A stretch of 64,000 bases of DNA. It comes from AP-15 sp963775875 (GTDB taxonomy: Bacteria > Pseudomonadota > Alphaproteobacteria > ATCC43930 > CGMCC-115725). The translations under genes were made by a program, and so were the position numbers. This document shows positions 53,232 through 62,175 of this stretch, one piece after another (position 1 is the stretch's first letter; each line of letters starts with the position of its first letter). Below the pieces are notes generated by a model that saw only the letters and a list, made by a program, of their open reading frames with translations, was not told where the DNA came from and made no database searches. The DNA lies in assembly GCA_963775875.1 (NCBI GenBank), contig CAVZKP010000040.1:31411-95410 (forward strand), in the 5' to 3' direction.

Positions 53232-54083
53232 CTAAGCCAAGTACTGGCGAGGTTCAACGATGGTCCGCAGCCAGTTGCCGATCTCGGTGGTGCGGCGAAT
53301 GGGGTCCATGATCTCGCTCGCAATCCCATACCGCCAGATCAGGTCGCGGCGGGTAGGCTCTGCATCCAGGGCGCGATAATCGGCGGCGATCGCGACAATC
53401 TCGGACGGCTCAGCGCCAAAGCCCTCTTCGACAAGCTCCGTAGCTCTGATCTCGATGAGGGCGGCCGAGACCGCCAGAGTATGCTCGGGGTGATATTGGG
53501 TGCCGAGAAAGCCGCCCCCGCATGGGGTTTTTGTGCCTATCGCCTGGATGGCGGAGAGTTCGTTTGCGGCCAGGACCTGGGAGTTCGGCGGCAGCGTCTC
53601 GATCTCGTCGAGATGCGAGCAAAGCGCGTCGAAAACGGCCGGACGGGACGCGAGAAGCGGGTGAGCCCGGCCGGCTTCCGTCACAGTGATCGCCCGAGCG
53701 ATCGGGATCTCGCGTCCCCGCGGGTTGCGCCGGACCGAGCCCCCGAGCGCCACGGTGGCAAGCTGCAAACCCCAGCAGCTCCCCCAGACGGGCACGCCAG
53801 CGGCGAAGGCGGCTCGAGCGAAATCGATCTGTCGCGACACGGAGGGGGTCGGGTCGTAGATATGGAGCGGCGAGCCGGGAATCATCACACCGTGGAAGTC
53901 CGAAAGCGCGGTGCCGAACGCCAAGGCTTCACCATCGGCGATGTTGAGGAGCATGCAGCGGATACCCGGGCGATGCAGCTGAACAGCCGCGGCAAACAGC
54001 GAAAAGTTGGAAGGGATGCCGAACCTCGTGCGCTCGGCCTGCCAGACCGCCGGCGTTCCCTCAGCAATCGAAATCTTCGGCAT
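53232..54083 (-). CDS. class I glutamine amidotransferase-like protein
   Basis: A 283-residue protein with a GATase-1 fold. The nucleophile Cys103 lies in VPVWGSCWGLQLATVALGG, and the catalytic His-Glu pair in FLGTQYHPEHTL. VMIPGSPLHIYDP precedes the elbow. It resembles stand-alone GMP-synthase-like amidotransferases of unknown acceptor (some hydrolyse gamma-glutamyl compounds). ATG 54083 has GGGG six bases upstream; a GTG at 54104 is an alternative. Monocistronic by appearance. Confidence 0.85.
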   Translation of the reverse strand: MPKISIAEGTPAVWQAERTRFGIPSNFSLFAAAVQLHRPGIRCMLLNIADGEALAFGTALSDFHGVMIPGSPLHIYDPTPSVSRQIDFARAAFAAGVPVWGSCWGLQLATVALGGSVRRNPRGREIPIARAITVTEAGRAHPLLASRPAVFDALCSHLDEIETLPPNSQVLAANELSAIQAIGTKTPCGGGFLGTQYHPEHTLAVSAALIEIRATELVEEGFGAEPSEIVAIAADYRALDAEPTRRDLIWRYGIASEIMDPIRRTTEIGNWLRTIVEPRQYLA

Positions 54084-54289
54084 CAGATCCCCGTTGATTT
54101 CCACTCAGTAATTTAGCCGGGGTCCTGGCAAGCCCGACTTTTCAACACAATCTGCCGATTCCGGTCGTTCGCATCCACGAGGAAGATTTAGTCGGATTCT
54201 TGTAAGTGTGTTGCCCGGAGCGCAGCCAACAGGATGCGCCACTGGATGCGCTGATCGTCGGCAGCCGGAGCAGGAGGTGAACTTCGTTC

Positions 54290-55552
54290 TTAGCCTCGCG
54301 TGGCCACTTGGAACTTGGCAGCGGCTGCGGGCGCGCCCGGCAAGACCGGCGGCTCCTCGGCAGCCGCCGCCGGCGGCGGCTGCGTACACCGCACGGCGAA
54401 AACCGCAGCAGCCAGCCCGAGCGCGACAAAGCCGCCGAACAGCGCGATCATGCCGAACGCGTTCCGGTACGGCAGCAAGGCGACGACGAAGCTGCCGAGA
54501 GCGGCGGCGGCCATCTGCAGAAAGCCCATCAGCCCCGCCGCAGTGCCGGCGCGCCGCGGCTGGATGCTGAGCGCCGCCGCCATGACGGCTGGCCCGCTCA
54601 TGCCGTCGCCGATTTCGGCCAGCCCGATCGGCACGAACAAGAGCCAGACGCTGAGCGGCGCCGTACCTGCCCACAGCGCCATCGCGAGCGCGGCGGCGCA
54701 GGCGAGCGCCCGGCCGGCAAGCAGCAGCTGCAAGCTCCCGAAGCGCGGCACAAACCGCGCCGCCACAGCATTGCCGAGCATGTAGGTCGCCATCGGCAGC
54801 AGGATCATCAGCCCGTAGGTGCTCGGCGGCTGGTGCAGCGCCTCCGCCAGGATGTGCGGCGCGCTGGCGATGAACGTAAACCACGAGGCGCTGGTGCAGG
54901 CGCCGCACACCGCAAAGCCGACAAAGGCGGGCGAGCGCAGCAGCGCCAGGTTGGTCTCCGCCATGCCGGCAAGATCGAGCCGGACCCGCTGCCGGTTGGT
55001 CTCGCCGAGCCGGATGACGGTCGCAACAAGAACAACGCCGCCCAACCCGCCGAGCACCGCGAAGATCGCCCGCCAGCCAAACCATTCTGCGACGTAGGCG
55101 CCAAGCGCAGGCGAGATCGCCGGCGCCAGCGTCATCGCCATCATGACCAGCGCCAATCCGCGCGCCGCCGCCTCGCGCTCATAGACGTCGCGGATCATCG
55201 CGCGGCTCAGCACGATGCCGGCGCAGGCGCCGAGCGCCTGCAGAACGCGTCCCGCGATCAGCGCCGGCAACGACCATGAGGCGCCGCACAGCGCCGTGCC
55301 GAGGAGAAATGCCGCGAGACCCGCGAGCAACACCGGACGCCGCCCGAAGCGGTCGGAAACCGGGCCGTAGACAAGCTGCCCGGCGGCAATCCCGGCGAGA
55401 TAGAGGCTCAGGACGAGCTGCACATGCGCCGGCGTATCGGCGAAGGCCGCGACGAGCAGCGGCAAAGCAGGGACGATCATATGCAAGCCGCAGAACGCGA
55501 GCGCCGTGATCGCCGACAGCAGCGCCAGCGACGGTGCCGTCCTGCCGCTCAT
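54290..55552 (-). CDS. MFS multidrug transporter, Bcr/CflA family
   Basis: A 420-residue, 12-helix inner-membrane efflux protein. It starts with LALLSAITALAFCGLHMIVPALP, and motif A is GPVSDRFGRRPVLLAG. ALGACAGIVLSRAMIRDVYER is the Bcr/CflA hallmark between helices 4 and 5, and LAPAISPALGAYVAEWFGWRA is motif C. The ATG overlaps the stop of the preceding acetyltransferase gene (ATGA), suggesting a resistance-type pair. Substrate unknown. Confidence 0.9.
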   Translation of the reverse strand: MSGRTAPSLALLSAITALAFCGLHMIVPALPLLVAAFADTPAHVQLVLSLYLAGIAAGQLVYGPVSDRFGRRPVLLAGLAAFLLGTALCGASWSLPALIAGRVLQALGACAGIVLSRAMIRDVYEREAAARGLALVMMAMTLAPAISPALGAYVAEWFGWRAIFAVLGGLGGVVLVATVIRLGETNRQRVRLDLAGMAETNLALLRSPAFVGFAVCGACTSASWFTFIASAPHILAEALHQPPSTYGLMILLPMATYMLGNAVAARFVPRFGSLQLLLAGRALACAAALAMALWAGTAPLSVWLLFVPIGLAEIGDGMSGPAVMAAALSIQPRRAGTAAGLMGFLQMAAAALGSFVVALLPYRNAFGMIALFGGFVALGLAAAVFAVRCTQPPPAAAAEEPPVLPGAPAAAAKFQVATRG

Positions 55553-56271
55553 CCGGCGCCAGATCGCAGATCCGCCAGGCGTCGGCGCTGGCTGCCGTCG
55601 GCCGCGAAATTCCGCGGGTCGAGCCAGCGCTCGAAGGCGGCGCGCAGCGCGGGCCAGTCGCGGTCGATGACCGAGAACCAGGCGGTGTCGCGGTTGTGCC
55701 CGCGGGTGATCATCGCTTGGCGGAATAGGCCCTCATAGTGAAAGCCGAGCCGGAGAGCGGCGGCGCGCGACGGCAGGTTCAGCGAATCGCATTTCCATTC
55801 GTAGCGGCGGTAGCCGAGTTCGTCGAACACCCGGCGCATCATCAGGTACATCGCCTCGGTCGCCGCGGGCCGGCGCTGCAGAAGCGGGCTGAACACGAGA
55901 CCGCCGATCTCGATCGTGCCCATCGTCGGCACCCAGTTCTGATAAACTGCGACCCCGACCGCCCGGCCAAGGGCATTGTCGCGGATCGCGTGATAGAGCC
56001 GGTCAGGATTGGCGCAGGCGTCGTCGAGCCAGGCGCGATATTCCGAAAGCGTCGGGAACGGACCGAAATTGTAATAGGTCCACAAGCGCCCCTCGCGGTC
56101 CTCGGAATTTGCGTCGAACAATTCGGCGCCATGGCGCTCGGGGTCGAGCGGCTCGACCGTGGCAAAGCGGCCGGCCGTCGCGATTCGCGGCGGGTGCGGC
56201 CGCGGCGACCAGCCCGCGACCGGCCAACCGACCGGCTGGCCCAGCTCGTTGCGCTGCGGTTCGTGCTCCAT
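55549..56271 (-). CDS. GNAT-family N-acetyltransferase (RimJ/RimL-like)
   Basis: A 240-residue acetyltransferase. Features are FATVEPLDPERHGAELFDAN, LYHAIRDNALGRAVGVAVYQ, IEIGGLVFSPLLQRRPAATEAMYLM (the acetyl-CoA loop region), and YEWKCDSLNLPSRAAALRLGFHYEG, the RimJ-like C-terminal motif. Members acetylate protein N-termini or small amines. It is the first gene of the pair with the Bcr/CflA exporter. Confidence 0.88.
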   Translation of the reverse strand: MEHEPQRNELGQPVGWPVAGWSPRPHPPRIATAGRFATVEPLDPERHGAELFDANSEDREGRLWTYYNFGPFPTLSEYRAWLDDACANPDRLYHAIRDNALGRAVGVAVYQNWVPTMGTIEIGGLVFSPLLQRRPAATEAMYLMMRRVFDELGYRRYEWKCDSLNLPSRAAALRLGFHYEGLFRQAMITRGHNRDTAWFSVIDRDWPALRAAFERWLDPRNFAADGSQRRRLADLRSGAG

Positions 56272-56405
56272 GACGCCACAAGGCCAGCACACGCGTTCGG
56301 CGGCGTCAACACGCTCGCCGCCCGCCAAGATCCGTGCAAGGGCTGCAGCTGCATCGGCAGCTCAGCGCCGATTAGGCCATTAACCGCAGTCAACCTCTTC
56401 AGAAT

Positions 56406-57569
56406 CTATCGTTGCCTCACCGCCTCCCCCATCCGCCTAACAATCTCCCTCAGTATCGCCGCCGGCGTCGCGAAATTCAGCCGCGCGAACCCCGCGTAAT
56501 TCGCACCAAAGGTCTCGCCAAAATTCAGCCCAACCCTGGCCCGATCGAGAAAGAACTGCCCGGCCGGGCACGGCAATTCCAGCGCCCGGCAATCAAGCCA
56601 GGCCAGATAGGTCGCCTCCGGCAATCGCATGGTCACGGCCGGAAGCTCGGCGGCGAGCGTCGCCGCCAACCAATCGCAATTCGCCCGCAACTGCGCGAGA
56701 ATCTCGTCCAGCCACGGCTGCCCGTCATCCCACGCCGCGACCGTCGCATCGACTCCGGTCACCCCCGGCGAGCCAAGCAACCGCGACGGGATGCGCTTCT
56801 CAAACTCCTCCTTCAGCGCGGGCGCGCCAAAATGCATGACGGCGCAGCGCAGAGCCGGGATGTTGAAACTCTTGGTCGCCGAGGTGATGGTGATGGTGCG
56901 CGCCGCGATCTCCTGATGCAGCGATGCGAGCGGAATATGCGTGTTGCCAGGGTAGACGATATCCGCGTGGATCTCGTCGGACACCACCACCAGATCATGC
57001 CGGATCGCGAAGTTCGCCACCTCCTCCAGTTCTCCCCGGCTGAAGGCCCGCCCGGTGGGGTTCTGCGGATGGCAAAATATCAGCATGCGCAGGCGCAGAT
57101 CATGGGCTGCCTCATAGGCGCCCAAGTCTAGCACCCACCGCGTGCCGTCATCGCGCATCGGGTTGGCGATCAGGCGGCGGCCCGTATCCTCGATGGCGCG
57201 CATGAAGGGCGGATAGGAGGGAAGCTGCAATAGGATCGCGTCGCCCGGTTGGCTGAACGCCATGACCGAGGAGAAGCTGGCCTGCACCAGATCGCCGATC
57301 GCGATCGTGTCCGCGGGATCGGTGCGCCAGCCGAAGCGCCGCTCCATGCGGCGGACGAAGGCCGCGGCCAGCACGCCGTCGCGCGCGGCATAGCCGTATT
57401 CCTGGTCTCGCGTCAGGCGCGCCAGCGCGGCGGTGATCGAAGGCGCGACGCCGAAATCCATGTCCGCAACCCACGCGGGCAGCACGTCGGGCGGAAATTT
57501 GTGCCACTTGTTGGTGCGCCGCGCCCGCAACCTGGCGATATCGAAGTCGGTTGCTCCGGTCATTGTCAT
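56406..57569 (-). CDS. PatB/MalY-type PLP-dependent C-S lyase or aminotransferase
   Basis: A 387-residue fold-type I PLP enzyme. DVLPAWVADMDFGVAPSI is the PatB N-terminal signature, and FCHPQNPTGRAFSRGELEEV follows. The PLP Lys is in ITSATKSFNIPALRCA, with SRLLGSP after it. MalY/PatB enzymes split cystathionine or S-alkylcysteines. The ATG at 57569 is preceded by GGAGAGAAGACGC; the upstream open frame is not coding. No operon partner. Confidence 0.9.
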   Translation of the reverse strand: MTMTGATDFDIARLRARRTNKWHKFPPDVLPAWVADMDFGVAPSITAALARLTRDQEYGYAARDGVLAAAFVRRMERRFGWRTDPADTIAIGDLVQASFSSVMAFSQPGDAILLQLPSYPPFMRAIEDTGRRLIANPMRDDGTRWVLDLGAYEAAHDLRLRMLIFCHPQNPTGRAFSRGELEEVANFAIRHDLVVVSDEIHADIVYPGNTHIPLASLHQEIAARTITITSATKSFNIPALRCAVMHFGAPALKEEFEKRIPSRLLGSPGVTGVDATVAAWDDGQPWLDEILAQLRANCDWLAATLAAELPAVTMRLPEATYLAWLDCRALELPCPAGQFFLDRARVGLNFGETFGANYAGFARLNFATPAAILREIVRRMGEAVRQR

Positions 57570-57677
57570 GCGTCTTCTCTCCACTGTGGCGCGCGGCCCG
57601 GGGCGGCGAGAACCAGCGGCGTTATCCCCCGGCCGCGACCCTAGGATAGGGCCGAATGGCGGCCGTGAGGGGATGGT

Positions 57678-58001
57678 GTGCGCGCCAATGAGCTGGATAA
57701 GCATGCCCGCGCCGCCGCCGCTGCCTGCCCATCCTTGCGCGGGCGCTCGGTATCGCCGCACCAACTGCGGCACAGCTGCGCCGTGATCATGCTTCAGGCG
57801 ACGCGCGACGTGCGGAAGGTCGCCCTCTGGCTCGGTCATGCCGATATCCGCACGACAGAAGTCTACTTGCGCATGGACCCCGCGCAAAAGCTGGAGGCCG
57901 TCGAAGCGGTTATCCCGCCGGAGCTGCGCCGCGGGCGGTTCAAGGCGCCAGACGCGCTGATCGCCTCGTTGCTGGAAGACGGCTCCCCGCCGGCCGTGTG
58001 A
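57678..58001 (+). pseudogene. C-terminal remnant of a tyrosine recombinase (RIT/XerD-like)
   Basis: About 107 residues matching only the catalytic end of a tyrosine integrase: VSPHQLRHSCAVIMLQATRD with the HxxR box, VRKVALWLGHADIRTTEVYL with the second His and the catalytic Tyr, then LRRGRFKAPDALIASL. The N-terminal domain and first Arg are missing. The sequence resembles integrases found in tandem-recombinase (RIT-type) elements. It lies 850 bases before a cluster of TTATGCGG repeats. Confidence 0.75.
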
Positions 58002-58501
58002 CGAGCCTTGCCGCCACCCCCATGTCTTGATGTTGCTTTGCTCAGCATTTGACCTCCGTCATTGGCTTTGCACCCGGAGCCTTTTGTTCGATCGCGCGAC
58101 TACGGAAACGGGCTTTTGTCGTGCAGGTGGGGCTTGGCGGCGGCTGGCGTCGTCATCGCGGGGAAGACGCCTGAACCGGGGCTCTCCTTGACGGCTTGGG
58201 ACCGCGAATCCCTGCGGCCTGGCGCTGGCGGATCAAGCGCCGCGATGCGCTCCCCGTGCCGGGTCGCCGGCCTCGATCCCGCAACGGCCGGGCGGCGACT
58301 TTCTTCCCCTGCCCGACCACCCCGCGCGCCAAGTCGCGCGGGGACCCCGGATTCGCGCATTCCTCGCGGAAACAAGAAACTCGCGCCCGACCGTCCTCCG
58401 CGTTGCTGCGGGCCTGCGGCTGCGGGCCGGCCGTCGTGGCGCTGTCGACCGCCATCAGGCCGCGATGGGCGCGGTCCTGAGACAGCATCAAGGAGGTCAC
58501 C
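58002..58501. other. leader region of the second DUF736 gene
   Basis: About 500 bases without a convincing gene. It includes a perfect 9-bp inverted repeat CCCCGCGCG/CGCGCGGGG (58320-58328 with 58335-58343, loop CCAAGT) and ends with CAAGGAGGTCACC, the ribosome site of the DUF736 gene. Confidence 0.4.
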
Positions 58502-58798
58502 ATGGCTCAGATCGGCAGCTTCACCCGCGGCGACGACGGCATCCTCAGCGGCACCATCCGCACCCTCTCGCTCAACGTCAAAGCGCGCTTCGTCCCGGCC
58601 GAGGCGTCATCGAACGAGAAGGCCCCGGCCCTGCGGGTGCTCGCCGGCTCCGTCGAGATCGGCGCCGCCTGGAAGCGCACGTCCAAGGACAACACCGCCT
58701 ATCACTCGGTGAAGCTCGACGACCCGTCCTTCCCGGCCCCGATCTTCGCCAACCTCGTCGAGCTCGAGGGCGGTTACGCGCTGGTCTGGTCGCGCTGA
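58502..58798 (+). CDS. DUF736-family protein, second gene
   Basis: A 98-residue DUF736 protein (IGSFTRGDDGILSGTIRTLS, NEKAPALRVLAGSVEIGAAW, TAYHSVKLDDPSFPAPIFAN). ATG 58502 is preceded by AAGGAGGTCACC, the strongest ribosome site in the region. It is clearly diverged from the copy at 52336, so the two arrived separately or split long ago. Marks conjugative or plasmid-derived DNA. Confidence 0.9.
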   Translation: MAQIGSFTRGDDGILSGTIRTLSLNVKARFVPAEASSNEKAPALRVLAGSVEIGAAWKRTSKDNTAYHSVKLDDPSFPAPIFANLVELEGGYALVWSR

Positions 58799-58852
58799 TC
58801 CGCCGGCCGCGGCGTCGCGCTCGGCGCGGCGCCGCCGCCCCTCTCCCCGGAA

Positions 58853-58965
58853 TTATGCGGAGCGCGCACCCGCCGCGCGGCGCGGAAATCCTCGTCCTAA
58901 GCGACGCCGCTCCGCATAACGCTCAGCTTCGCATAACCGGCTTTATGCAGTGCACCACATAACCC
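58853..58965. repeat. cluster of TTATGCGG/CCGCATAA repeats, candidate recombinase sites
   Basis: A perfect 12-base inverted pair, TTATGCGGAGCG (58853-58864) and CGCTCCGCATAA (58908-58919), is followed by further half-sites: TCGCATAACC (58929-58938), TTATGCA (58943-58949) and CACATAACCC (58956-58965). The spacing and mixed orientation resemble core and arm sites of tyrosine recombinases. An integrase remnant lies nearby and a truncated DUF736 gene fragment abuts directly, so this looks like an old integration or excision site. Confidence 0.55.
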
Positions 58966-59070
58966 GGAATTCGGCCCAAACTGGGTTCGCTGCCGGCTGG
59001 TCAAGCTCGACCGCCCGGCCGAAGACGGGGCCACCCACAGCGCCCTGTGGGAGCCGCGACCGCTAACCGG
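58964..59070 (+). pseudogene. 3' fragment of a third DUF736 gene
   Basis: From 58964 the sequence encodes PEFGPNWVRCRLVKLDRPAE then DGATHSALWEPR, nearly identical to the C-terminus of the DUF736 protein ending at 52665. There is no start or N-terminal part; the homology begins exactly at the edge of the TTATGCGG repeat cluster. It is a gene fragment left by recombination. Confidence 0.8.
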
Positions 59071-59154
59071 AAGGCCCCGCCGAGGTCACCGCGGTGGGGC
59101 TTCCCCGCTCATCGGCGCTTATGGTTTGCGAGGCGCGGGAATGGCAGGGCGGAT

Positions 59155-60267
59155 TTATCGCACTCCCTGCAACCGAGGCGGCGGCTCCGTGCGACGTTGC
59201 CAGAACGGAGCCTTGGGCCAGCGAGACTCGCTCGCATAGTAAAAATCTAGATGCCGTCGATAGGCGTGCTCGATCCCGCACATCAACTCCCGGTATCGAG
59301 GCACCGCGTCGCGACTACCCGAGAGGCAGTCATCCGCCACCGCCGCCGCGGCTAGGCCGGTGAACAGCGCGTGTAACAGTCCCTGCGCTGCCAACGGGTC
59401 GAAAGTCATACTGGCATCGCCCGCCGCAAGCCAGCGTTCTCCCGCAGCGGGGACCAAGAGGGAACTGTGTGCCGCGGTAAAGCCGCCTCTGCTCGGGACG
59501 AATTGGCTTTCGGCAATAATCGCGCCGATTTCTCGCGTGGCTGCCGCGCATTGCACAAGACAGGCCCTATCATGCGCGATCCTGGCTGCCGGAAGATCGG
59601 CGTCCGTCAAAAAGGCCAGCGCTCGCCGCCCTTCAGGAAGAGGCGTCGTATACCACCATCCATCCTCGACCGCCTCGACCGTGGTCAGGCCGGCGCCGAG
59701 CTGGATCGGCCGGGCCCAGCCGAGGACCCAGCCGCACACCAGCCGGTCGCTAACCCGGCGGCGAGCGGCAAGGCGGCGGGCAAGTGAGGCCGCGCGCCCA
59801 GCGGCGTCGATGACGAAGCCGACGGCCAAATCTACCGCGCCTTGCGCTGTAGCAATTCGCACCTGCCAGCCATCGCCGCTGCGTTGGATTGCGACAAGCC
59901 GCGCGGGGGTCAGCAGGAGCGCACCCCGCGCCACGGCGATGCGACGAAGCCACGTGTCGAACCGTGCGCGATCGAGGTGCCAGCCATGGCCGTCGGGGTC
60001 GCGCAGGAAGTCGGTTTCGAGTACAGTCTCTGCGCCCCAGACCGCGCGATTGCCGTAGCAAGCCGCGTGGCTTTGCGTAGTAAAATCTTCGAACAAACCC
60101 ATGTCTGCCAGCAGTCGCCCTGCGGCCGGCGGCAGCGCCTCACCGATGCGTGGCGTAGCCTGGGCCCGCCGCTCGACCAGAACCACCTGCCGCGTCGGCG
60201 CAAGGTTCAGTGCGGCCGCCGCGCCGGCCGGGCCTGCGCCCAAAATCAAGACGTCGGCGCGGATCAA
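59155..60267 (-). CDS. lodB: LodB-like FAD-dependent maturation enzyme
   Basis: A 370-residue flavoprotein starting at TTG 60267, overlapping the lodA stop (TTGA). The FAD fold starts ADVLILGAGPAGAAAALNLA; GEALPPAAGRLLADMG and WHLDRARFDTWLRRIA are typical of the LodB/tryptophan-halogenase-like branch, and LAAGDASMTFDPLAAQGLLHAL is the second flavin motif. In Marinomonas, LodB is required to build the cysteine tryptophylquinone of LodA. The partner gene is directly upstream, so the assignment is strong. Confidence 0.88.
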   Translation of the reverse strand: MIRADVLILGAGPAGAAAALNLAPTRQVVLVERRAQATPRIGEALPPAAGRLLADMGLFEDFTTQSHAACYGNRAVWGAETVLETDFLRDPDGHGWHLDRARFDTWLRRIAVARGALLLTPARLVAIQRSGDGWQVRIATAQGAVDLAVGFVIDAAGRAASLARRLAARRRVSDRLVCGWVLGWARPIQLGAGLTTVEAVEDGWWYTTPLPEGRRALAFLTDADLPAARIAHDRACLVQCAAATREIGAIIAESQFVPSRGGFTAAHSSLLVPAAGERWLAAGDASMTFDPLAAQGLLHALFTGLAAAAVADDCLSGSRDAVPRYRELMCGIEHAYRRHLDFYYASESRWPKAPFWQRRTEPPPRLQGVR

Positions 60268-62153
60268 TCGCTTCGGCGCCTGAGACCGTGCGGAAAGCGT
60301 CGCACCTTGTCGATCCCGGATAGATCGATTTCTTCGGCCGCGCGTGGGCCGACTGCCGCGGCGAGCGCCCGCGCCGCCGGATGCAGGTCTTCCACCTCCA
60401 TCACCTTTGGAAAGGTCCCGGAAACGGGTCCCGGCCGGGTCTCGACGATGCCCATATGGTCGAAATGGGAGATCATGTTGTTGATCTGATCGGTGTAGCT
60501 TTTGCTGCCGAGCGGACGCAGCCACGAGGCGCGGCGTGCAAAAGCGGCTAAGCGGGCGGCCATCGGCTCGTCCGCGTTGACGACAATGTCATAATCCGCC
60601 CGAGTTAGGATTTGGTTCGGAACGCGTGCGGGCCAAAAGGTTGGGACATAGGGATCATAGGATTTGAGATAACCCGAGCGGCAACTCGCCGTGTCGGTCT
60701 GCCATGGCACGGCCATCCAGCGCGTAATGCCGCCGGGTAGCTGCCCGCCGAGCAACGGCCCATTCGGTAGGTTGATCAGATCAGCACCGAGTACCGGACC
60801 GTATGCCGGCTCGATCCAGCCCGGCGGGGCATGAGCAAGGCGGAACGGCGCCACGTAGAGCCCGGCCATACGCATCGGCCAGGTCATCTCGCAACCCGGA
60901 TGAAACGCGTCAGCGAGGCAGAATTCGAGTGAGGCGCGATCGAGCATGGCGGGCTGCTCGGCCGGCGCGACGTCATCGATCCTGCGCGGCGGAGAGCGGT
61001 CCGGAATATAATCGGCGTCGAAATCACCCGCCGACCATTGCTGCAGCATGCTCAGTTGGGTATCGGTCAATACCGCGTTCTGGCGCGGCGTCTCGGCTGG
61101 TGGGATATTCATCGCATCGCCATAGAGCCAAGGCCATTGCACCGGCGACCACGAATCCCGGGCGAACACCCTAAACTGGTTGGCAATTACATGGCGCATC
61201 TCCGCTGTGTCGTCGGTTTGACGCGACATGTTCACGAGCCATTCCGGCGATGCGAAGTAGCTTGGCGAGCCCCAGCCGAACCCAGCGGCGAACCCGGCGT
61301 TTACCCATTGCAGCCGCGCCAGCCGCTCGAAGATTGGTCGGATGTCGTGCTCGAAGGACGGACGTGCCGGCCTTGGCAGCATTCCGGCGCTGATGGCCAC
61401 ATCACGCATCAGATCCCACATCGTGCGGACCGATTTCTGCAACGGCCCGTAATTCGGAGGAGCGACGACGATCCAGCTTGGCTCGGTCTGGAGCTTCCGT
61501 CCGTTATAAGTGATCTCGGCGGTCACCGGGCCGTCAGAGGTGTCGTCATGCCAGCCTTCATTATTGGCAAAAGTTACCGCCCGGGCGCCGCTGTGAGACG
61601 CTGATTTGCCGCGCCCGCCGAGGACGAGCAGCCGGCCCTGTGCGTCGGTCTGGATCTCGCCCAGATAAACCTTGGAGCCAAGGAATTCGCCGGTGTCGAA
61701 CGCGTGGCCCGGGCCGCCGCCTATATTGCAGCCGCTGACATGGCGCGGACCCGGATCGATAATCAGGCTCGCTCTGTCCCCGATCGTCATGTTGCGCAGC
61801 CAGGACGGCGGTGCCGAATCGGCCTCGGGAATGTCGAGCGCGATCTGGAATTGGTACCAGGCGGATTTTTTGTTGGCGAGATGTACAGTCCAGAGAATCT
61901 CGGCATTGTCTGCGGTAAGTTCGGCGACCGGTATGCCGGCCGCGTCCAAACCATAGATGCGAAACCGGACCGCCTGACGTTTTAGCGCGCCGGTCGGATC
62001 ACGGTAAAAGCCCGGCGGCTCCGGCAGCGGGTCGGTTACTTCAGGGGCGAGGAAATATTCACTCGCGCTGTTCCCGACCCGGGCAATACCAATCGCCGGG
62101 TAGATCGCCGCCCGCACGATCGTTCGTTCGCCGGTCTGGCTGCGCTCGCTCAT
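60264..62153 (-). CDS. lodA: LodA/GoxA-family quinoprotein amino acid oxidase
   Basis: A 629-residue CTQ-dependent oxidase that oxidatively deaminates an amino acid, releasing H2O2 (L-lysine epsilon-oxidase in LodA, glycine oxidase in GoxA). The N-terminus RAAIYPAIGIARVGNSASEY and FTTANDAG-less body match the family. The cofactor residues are visible: Cys421 in ADAFHPGCEMTWPMRM and Trp484 in TRWMAVPWQTDTASC, 63 residues apart, compared with 65 in Marinomonas LodA (516/581). Substrate (Lys or Gly) cannot be told. H2O2 release usually gives antimicrobial activity. It is flanked by integrase fragments. Confidence 0.92.
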   Translation of the reverse strand: MSERSQTGERTIVRAAIYPAIGIARVGNSASEYFLAPEVTDPLPEPPGFYRDPTGALKRQAVRFRIYGLDAAGIPVAELTADNAEILWTVHLANKKSAWYQFQIALDIPEADSAPPSWLRNMTIGDRASLIIDPGPRHVSGCNIGGGPGHAFDTGEFLGSKVYLGEIQTDAQGRLLVLGGRGKSASHSGARAVTFANNEGWHDDTSDGPVTAEITYNGRKLQTEPSWIVVAPPNYGPLQKSVRTMWDLMRDVAISAGMLPRPARPSFEHDIRPIFERLARLQWVNAGFAAGFGWGSPSYFASPEWLVNMSRQTDDTAEMRHVIANQFRVFARDSWSPVQWPWLYGDAMNIPPAETPRQNAVLTDTQLSMLQQWSAGDFDADYIPDRSPPRRIDDVAPAEQPAMLDRASLEFCLADAFHPGCEMTWPMRMAGLYVAPFRLAHAPPGWIEPAYGPVLGADLINLPNGPLLGGQLPGGITRWMAVPWQTDTASCRSGYLKSYDPYVPTFWPARVPNQILTRADYDIVVNADEPMAARLAAFARRASWLRPLGSKSYTDQINNMISHFDHMGIVETRPGPVSGTFPKVMEVEDLHPAARALAAAVGPRAAEEIDLSGIDKVRRFPHGLRRRSD

Positions 62154-62175
62154 CTATTATCCTCCGGTATCTTTT

